DNA from: an uncultured Colwellia sp.
GTDB taxonomy: Bacteria > Pseudomonadota > Gammaproteobacteria > Enterobacterales > Alteromonadaceae
DNA: 19,228 bases
Assembly: GCA_913020705.1 (NCBI GenBank)
Contig: CAJWBY010000083.1
Location: 1-19,228 of the forward strand
Direction: 5' to 3'
Shown: positions 14,834 through 19,228 of the stretch, in pieces
Position numbering within the stretch: position 1 is the stretch's first letter
Layout: every line of letters starts with the position of its first letter
Notes under the pieces: generated by a model
What the model was told of the DNA's origin: nothing
The model's input: only the letters and a program-made list of their open reading frames with translations
Database searches by the model: none
Program-made: the position numbers and the translations under genes

Positions 14834-15763
14834 ATGAAAACGGTTATTGTTGGCCAAGGCGCTATAGGTTTACTTTGTTATCACAGACTTTCACAGACTA
14901 ACAAAGATAATACCGCTGATAAATTAATTTCATTACTACCCTCCACTAAAACGTCACTTACGCGATACGCCTTCAGTGAAATTAATGGTGAGGCTAAAGA
15001 ATTCCCATTAACAATTGCAAATAATCTAACAATAGCATCTGCTCAACTTATAATTTTTTGCGTAAAATCCTACCAAGCTACAGACGCTTTGAAAGCCATT
15101 CATCACCTAATTGCTGAAGACGCTATTATTATTGTTACTCACAATGGTTTGGGCACTCTTGAAGAAATGTCCTATTTATTTAAACCGTCTCAATCCTTGT
15201 TTACTTTATTATTGACACAGGGCGCTAAAAAAATAGCTGATTATCATATTGAACATACAGGAGAAGGCGAAAGTAATTTGGGGATTATTTGGGGTGCCCC
15301 CGTCGATGATAAAAAAAGAAATTTACTAAATTTTATGACACAAAGACTTCAGAAGGTAAACTTTCAAGAAAATATACAACAAGCCCAGTGGGGGAAATTA
15401 GCGGTTAATTGTGTTATCAATCCGATTTCTGCACTAGAAAACATTGATAATGGCAAAATAAATCTACCGATTTACCAAGAGGCTGTTAGAGAAATTATCA
15501 AAGAAGTCGTTTTATTAGGTGCAAAGGAGGATGTGGAATTATACGAAAATTTATTACTGAGTTTAGTGATGAAAGTTGCGGAGCGCACTAAACACAACAC
15601 GTCTTCGATGCGTGCTGATATTTTGAATAAGCGTCGCACCGAAATAGATTACATCAACGGTTATATTCATCATTTGGGTGAAAAACATCAACTAGCCACA
15701 CCGATGAATACAAAATTATGGCTAGCTGTTAAAGAACTAGAGAAGCAATACCTACCTCAGTAA
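14834..15763 (+). CDS. panE: 2-dehydropantoate 2-reductase (ketopantoate reductase family)
   Basis: NADPH-dependent reduction of ketopantoate to pantoate in pantothenate/CoA synthesis; 309 residues (E. coli PanE 303). The N-terminal Rossmann domain has VGQGAIG (6-12) and IIFCVKSYQ (73-81). The catalytic lysine is probably K188 in WGKLAVNCVINPISAL, with N192. The C-terminal helical domain has NTSSMRADILNKRRTEIDYINGYI (255-278) with the substrate-binding Ser and E270. Coupled to the VanZ-like gene (1 bp gap); convergent with thiI, with only 11 bp between stop codons. Because PanE paralogues are common, its exact substrate is inferred, but the position between yajQ and thiI, as in E. coli, supports panE. 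Confidence 0.88.
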   Translation: MKTVIVGQGAIGLLCYHRLSQTNKDNTADKLISLLPSTKTSLTRYAFSEINGEAKEFPLTIANNLTIASAQLIIFCVKSYQATDALKAIHHLIAEDAIIIVTHNGLGTLEEMSYLFKPSQSLFTLLLTQGAKKIADYHIEHTGEGESNLGIIWGAPVDDKKRNLLNFMTQRLQKVNFQENIQQAQWGKLAVNCVINPISALENIDNGKINLPIYQEAVREIIKEVVLLGAKEDVELYENLLLSLVMKVAERTKHNTSSMRADILNKRRTEIDYINGYIHHLGEKHQLATPMNTKLWLAVKELEKQYLPQ

Positions 15764-15774
15764 ACACCGCAAGG

Positions 15775-17229
15775 TTAAGGACGATAAACTTTAACGTTCT
15801 TGTAGCCTTCACCAATTAAATAAAGTGCTTGTAGCTTACTCATTACACCCTGATCGCAATACAGTAAATATTCTTTGTTTTGGTCGAGCTCACTAAACTT
15901 ATTTGATAACTTATAAAAAGGAATATGAATAACGCTCACGTTATCAAAAGACAGTGGGTTGTCTTCTTCTTCTTCAGGACTACGAATATCAATAACAATA
16001 TCATCACTAGATAGATTTTCTACTGTATCTACTGCATGAATTTCTTCTTCACTCTCTTTACCAATATCGCGTATATCGTAAATACGCGTTTCTTCAACAA
16101 CTTTATCTAAAACATCAAAATCAAATTTATCTTCTTCTTCTTCAACTTTAGATAAAATAGCTTTAATTGTAGGGCGCTTGGAAATTACACCACAATACTC
16201 AGGGATGGTTTTAGCAAAGTCTTCCGTACCGATTTCACGAGCAATATCAATAATATCTTGTTTATCATAAGCAACTAATGGACGTAGAATTAACGTATCA
16301 GTTACTCTGTCAATCACGTTTAAATTAGTCAATGTTTGGCTAGAAACTTGGCCTAATGCCTCACCCGTGACCAATGCTTCAATATTTGCTCTTTTAGCAA
16401 TTTGAGCTGCAGCACGCATCATCATACGTTTAAGGATAACGCCCATTTGACCATTTTCTACATTTTCTAAAATTTCTGCAACAACAGGTTCAAAATCAAC
16501 GGAAAAGAACTTAACTTTGTGTGATGCGCCAAACTTGTTCCATAAATAGTAGCTGACTTGTTTTACGCCCACTTCATGCGCAGCACCACCTAAGTTAAAG
16601 AAACAATAATGCGTACGAGCACCTTTTTTGATCATTTGAAAACTAGAAACACCAGAGTCAAAACCACCAGACATTAATGATAAAACATCTTCTTGGCTCG
16701 CAATGGGGAAACCACCTAAACCATCATGACGCTCTGCAACTATAAATAAATATTCTTCTTTAATTTCTAGTCGGATAGTAACATCTGGTTTTTTCAATTT
16801 AACTTTTGCTGACTCAACATGCTGATTTAAACCACCACCAACATATTGTTCGACTTGTAATGAGCTAAAATCATGTGTACCTACCCGCTTAACTCTTACG
16901 CAGAAAGTTTTATTTTCAATTGTCTTTTTGTGTGCTTCTAAGGTTTTCTCAAAAATATTATTTACGTCAGTAAATGTAGTTTGTTGAACCTCCAAAAAGT
17001 GCGCGATACCTGGGATACATTTTAAGGTTTCAATAAGCGCTATACGATTTTCAGGATCATTGTTTTTAGTGTTAATTTCAATATTATCCCAGTTTCCCTG
17101 AGTGGTAACTTGCTCATCAACACGGCGCAAAACATTTTTAATGCTAGATTCTAAAATTTTAGTAAAGCGCTTACGAACTGGGCGACTTTTAACGGCAATT
17201 TCAGCCTGGAGTTTTACGATGAATTTCAT
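15775..17229 (-). CDS. thiI: tRNA 4-thiouridine synthase / thiamine sulfurtransferase ThiI
   Basis: Makes 4-thiouridine at position 8 of tRNAs and supplies sulfur for the thiamine thiazole ring, taking persulfide sulfur from IscS. It has 484 residues (E. coli 482). Ferredoxin-like and THUMP domains (about 1-165) with [15 protein letters not shown]; adenylating PP-loop SGGFDSG (187-193); [14 protein letters not shown]346 in PEYCGVIS; C-terminal rhodanese domain (about 400-484) with catalytic C458 in YCDQGVMS. The C346-C458 pair corresponds to the redox pair of E. coli ThiI. The frame also has a TTG two codons upstream of the chosen ATG; AGGA (17240-17243) could serve either, but the ATG gives the family's MKFIVKL start. 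Confidence 0.97.
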   Translation of the reverse strand: MKFIVKLQAEIAVKSRPVRKRFTKILESSIKNVLRRVDEQVTTQGNWDNIEINTKNNDPENRIALIETLKCIPGIAHFLEVQQTTFTDVNNIFEKTLEAHKKTIENKTFCVRVKRVGTHDFSSLQVEQYVGGGLNQHVESAKVKLKKPDVTIRLEIKEEYLFIVAERHDGLGGFPIASQEDVLSLMSGGFDSGVSSFQMIKKGARTHYCFFNLGGAAHEVGVKQVSYYLWNKFGASHKVKFFSVDFEPVVAEILENVENGQMGVILKRMMMRAAAQIAKRANIEALVTGEALGQVSSQTLTNLNVIDRVTDTLILRPLVAYDKQDIIDIAREIGTEDFAKTIPEYCGVISKRPTIKAILSKVEEEEDKFDFDVLDKVVEETRIYDIRDIGKESEEEIHAVDTVENLSSDDIVIDIRSPEEEEDNPLSFDNVSVIHIPFYKLSNKFSELDQNKEYLLYCDQGVMSKLQALYLIGEGYKNVKVYRP

Positions 17230-17296
17230 GAACAAACGATCCTAAATATAAAGCAATAATAAAGGCCATGTTCGGCCTGTAAAAATAATGGCGCGA

Positions 17297-17325
17297 ATTA
17301 TACACGAAATTGAAATGAAGGTTAA
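17297..17325 (-). promoter_or_regulatory. Promoter of thiI
   Basis: A perfect -10 TATAAT (17302-17297, minus strand) and a weak -35 TTAACC (17325-17320) are 17 bp apart. The leader of about 60 nt contains a small AGGCC/GGCCT hairpin (17263-17267 with 17274-17278). No thiamine riboswitch signature was seen. Confidence 0.55.
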
Positions 17326-17404
17326 GTTGAAAAAATCGCCATTAAGAAATAAACAGAACGCTCATAACTCAATGACTATTTGAACTTCTCATTTTTATCG
17401 ATTT

Positions 17405-18262
17405 TTATTGTTTCAGAATAGAAACTGGCTCGGTTTCTTTGGCCTTACCTTGATTAATTGAGATTTCAACACGACGATTACGACGACGATTCAATGCATT
17501 GGTATTAGGTACCAAAGGCCTACTATCTGCATGGCCCACAGCAAGTAAACGTGACTGATCAAATTCAGGCACTTTAAGCAGTTCATGAACGATAGCTACC
17601 GCTCGTGTACTCGACAACTCCCAATTGGAAGAAAATAATTCAGAACTAATACCTCGGTTGTCGGTATGAGCCGAAACCATTATTTCGCCAGGGATCGTAT
17701 TTAGCAGTTCGCCAATATCACGTATTATTGGTCGAAATTGTGGTTGTAAAAAGGCCGATCCCGAAGGAAAAGAACCATTTTCACGAATTCGAATGGTCAC
17801 TTGCTGCCCTAAAGATTCTAGTTCTATTGCACCATCTTGGATTTGTTCTTCTAATTGTTCAGCAATTTTTTTAACTAATTCATTTACTTGCTCTTGTGAA
17901 GACTGCTCGAGTTCGTCTTTGGCTTTTTGCATTGCTTGTGCTGACATTTCATCAGCAGTACTTTGTGATTGTCCGCCACGTTCTGTACCGCGCTGTTCTT
18001 GTCGCCCACCCGCAGATGTTTCATCACCCGCTTGAAACTCAAGCATTTGCTGTGTCATTTCCATGGTTTGCTGTTGAATAACTTCAATAGGCGTTGGTTC
18101 TGGTTTACCAGGGCGAAATTCTTGCGCAATAATACTGGTGCCTTTGGGGATATCTTTCACTTCAATTTTATTTTGAACACCAAAAGCGAATTTCATTGAA
18201 CCCGCAATTTGTTTAAATTTCAAAACATCCATTTCAGAAAAAGATAAAAGCAAAACGAAAAA
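17405..18262 (-). pseudogene. motB: Flagellar motor stator protein MotB/PomB, N-terminus missing
   Basis: The remaining 285 residues match MotB/PomB: FFVLLLSFSEMDVLKFKQ (end of the single membrane helix and plug region), a Gln-rich linker with likely coiled coil, and a C-terminal OmpA-like peptidoglycan-binding domain with VSAHTDNRG and NRRRNRRVEISI. Homology stops abruptly at about 18262, inside the membrane helix. Upstream in the same frame come Asp-Lys and, a few codons on, a stop codon. The cytoplasmic tail and the first half of the helix, with the essential ion-binding Asp, are absent. A start at TTG (18253) would give 282 residues but could not make a working stator. No motA/pomA gene is next to it, although relatives have motA directly upstream. 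Either a decayed gene or a product of a join at this point. Confidence 0.8.
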
Positions 18263-18326
18263 TTTGTCACGATAAACAAATCAGCGATTAATACTGAAAA
18301 AAACGTTACGATTACGGTCATACTGC

Positions 18327-19010
18327 TTAGCTGGCTGGCAGGATCTTAACGATAAAACAAGGCTGTTTTTTTCGGCTTATACGCTTGCACAAAGCGCTTG
18401 CATCGGTGGCATTATCAAAGGTGCCTAGTTGTAGTTTGTACGATCCTGCTTTATTTCGATCTGACTTTGGTTTAATGACAATGGAGCTATACTTTGCCAT
18501 GACATCAGGTAATATTTGTTTAAGCTTTGTTAAAGTGCCTTCAATGCCTGTCATTGATTTAAAGGCGCCGACTTGCACACGATAGCCTGTTAATTCTGCT
18601 TGCGTTGTCCGCGCGAGTATAAGAGTACCATAAAATTCTGCGGTTAGTTTTTCAGCAGCCCTTATTTGCTGTGTGCTGAGAAAAGTACTCACCTGCTGTT
18701 GATTGGCCATAGCTTGAGGCTCTTGATTGTGACTTGCAATTGACAGCCATGAATAAGCAGCAATAGGATCTTTATCTACCCCTTCACCATTGAATAGCAT
18801 TACACTAATCATCCATTGAGCATGAGCTAGGTTATTGTGTGCCGCCTTAGACAGCCAAAAAAAAGCTTTGTCAGGCTGTTTAGCGCCTAACTTACCAAAA
18901 TAATATAATGTGCCGAGGTTAATTTGGGCAAGAGGATGGTTTTGCTGTGCAGCATTCAGATAATATGATTTTGCTTGTTGAAGATCAATGTCTACACCAT
19001 GACCGAGTCG
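18327..19010 (-). CDS. Sel1-repeat and SPOR-domain protein, 5' end missing
   Basis: The C-terminal 227 residues of a probably envelope-associated protein. Sel1-like repeats come first: LGHGVDIDLQQAKSYYLNAA, NLGTLYYFG with KAFFWLSKAA, and MLFNGEGVDKDPIAAYSWLSIA. A SPOR-like domain follows, with YRVQVGAFKSM and YKLQLGTFDNATDASALCKRI. Sel1 repeats mediate protein interactions and SPOR domains bind denuded peptidoglycan, so a cell-wall or division-linked role is possible. The frame runs upstream past the ATG at 18812 with clear Sel1 homology, so 18812 is not the true start. Homology ends at about 18990-19010, where the hsdR fragment starts; an in-frame stop sits at 19035-19037. Confidence 0.75.
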   Translation of the reverse strand, partial: RLGHGVDIDLQQAKSYYLNAAQQNHPLAQINLGTLYYFGKLGAKQPDKAFFWLSKAAHNNLAHAQWMISVMLFNGEGVDKDPIAAYSWLSIASHNQEPQAMANQQQVSTFLSTQQIRAAEKLTAEFYGTLILARTTQAELTGYRVQVGAFKSMTGIEGTLTKLKQILPDVMAKYSSIVIKPKSDRNKAGSYKLQLGTFDNATDASALCKRISRKKQPCFIVKILPAS

Positions 19011-19228
19011 GTGAAAGACGAAATTACTGTGCCGCTAGTGTACGAAGGCCGCGCCGCAAAGGTAACCCTCGACAGTGATAAACTGAAAGAGATTGAAGAC
19101 TATTATAAACAGTGCGAAGAAGACGGCGCGAACGAGCATCAGATAGAAGACAGTAAAAAAGCCATGACCAATATGGGCAAGATACTGGGCGACCCTGATC
19201 GTATTAGTGCATTGGCTGCCGACTTTGT
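18990..19228 (+). pseudogene. hsdR: Type I restriction enzyme HsdR subunit, internal fragment
   Basis: An open frame of 79 codons, running off the right edge, matches an internal part of the type I restriction R subunit, downstream of the helicase core: SVKDEITVPLVYEGRAAKV, EIEDYYKQCEEDGANEHQIE, KKAMTNMGKILGDPDRIS and AADF. The frame is closed upstream at about 18966 by a stop, so the gene's first two-thirds are not in the window. Base composition is visibly richer in G+C than everything to the left. It lies head-on against the truncated Sel1/SPOR gene, and the two reading frames overlap at 18990-19010 where both look plausible. Coding beyond the window cannot be judged. Confidence 0.75.

Noticed and set aside
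15764..15800. Terminator between panE and thiI
   Set aside because: Only 11 bp separate the stop codons; a short GTTAA/TTAAC match lies partly inside thiI and has no T-run.
17236..17296. Thiamine riboswitch in the thiI leader
   Set aside because: The leader is too short and lacks conserved TPP motifs; only a small GGCC hairpin is seen.

Overview
The window is about 19.2 kb of AT-rich DNA. Gene content and protein sequences point to a marine gammaproteobacterium of the Alteromonadales, most likely a Colwelliaceae relative such as Colwellia or Thalassotalea. This rests on recalled family similarity and on gene order (rpsP-ffh next to ypjD-yfjD; yajQ-panE-thiI); no database search was run.

Left part (1-5350): the start of rpsP and all of ffh read leftwards. 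Divergent from them on the + strand are a predicted Cu/Zn efflux permease (SO_0444 type), the CcsA-like membrane protein YpjD and a CNNM/CorC-type ion transporter (YfjD/CorB). In enterobacteria ffh is directly next to ypjD, so the metal permease looks like an insertion into a conserved neighbourhood.

Non-coding zone 1 (5289-5755) holds the yfjD terminator, four consensus-matching DnaA boxes within 91 bp, a hairpin with a TTCG loop and T-run, a long spaced inverted repeat, and the terminator of a leftward lipoprotein gene (SLT-type lytic transglycosylase, 5756-6376).

Non-coding zone 2 (6377-6967) carries a tandem pair of what look like paralogous small RNA genes exactly 140 bp apart, each with a conserved promoter-like block, an identical 5' segment and an identical Rho-independent terminator. 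Next to them is a set of three mutually complementary arms that can form alternative hairpins.

Middle (6968-13599): gshA (glutathione synthesis), a NhaC-type Na+/H+ antiporter coupled to an RluA-type pseudouridine synthase, a LysR regulator divergent from a thioredoxin, and a neurotransmitter:sodium symporter family carrier. The Na+-coupled carriers fit a marine lifestyle.

Right part (13845-17229): yajQ, a VanZ-like membrane protein coupled to a PanE-like ketopantoate reductase, and thiI (tRNA 4-thiouridine and thiamine sulfur transfer).

Right end (17405-19228) is disrupted. A motB/pomB-like gene has lost its N-terminus, including the ion-binding transmembrane helix. Upstream of it lies a Sel1-repeat/SPOR gene that breaks off at about 18990-19010, where an opposite-strand fragment of a type I restriction HsdR subunit with higher G+C begins. 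The hsdR join is either a recombination breakpoint or an assembly/library chimera.

The most interesting unexplained items are the twin small RNAs and the DnaA-box cluster. No CRISPR array, tRNA, rRNA or complete mobile element was seen.
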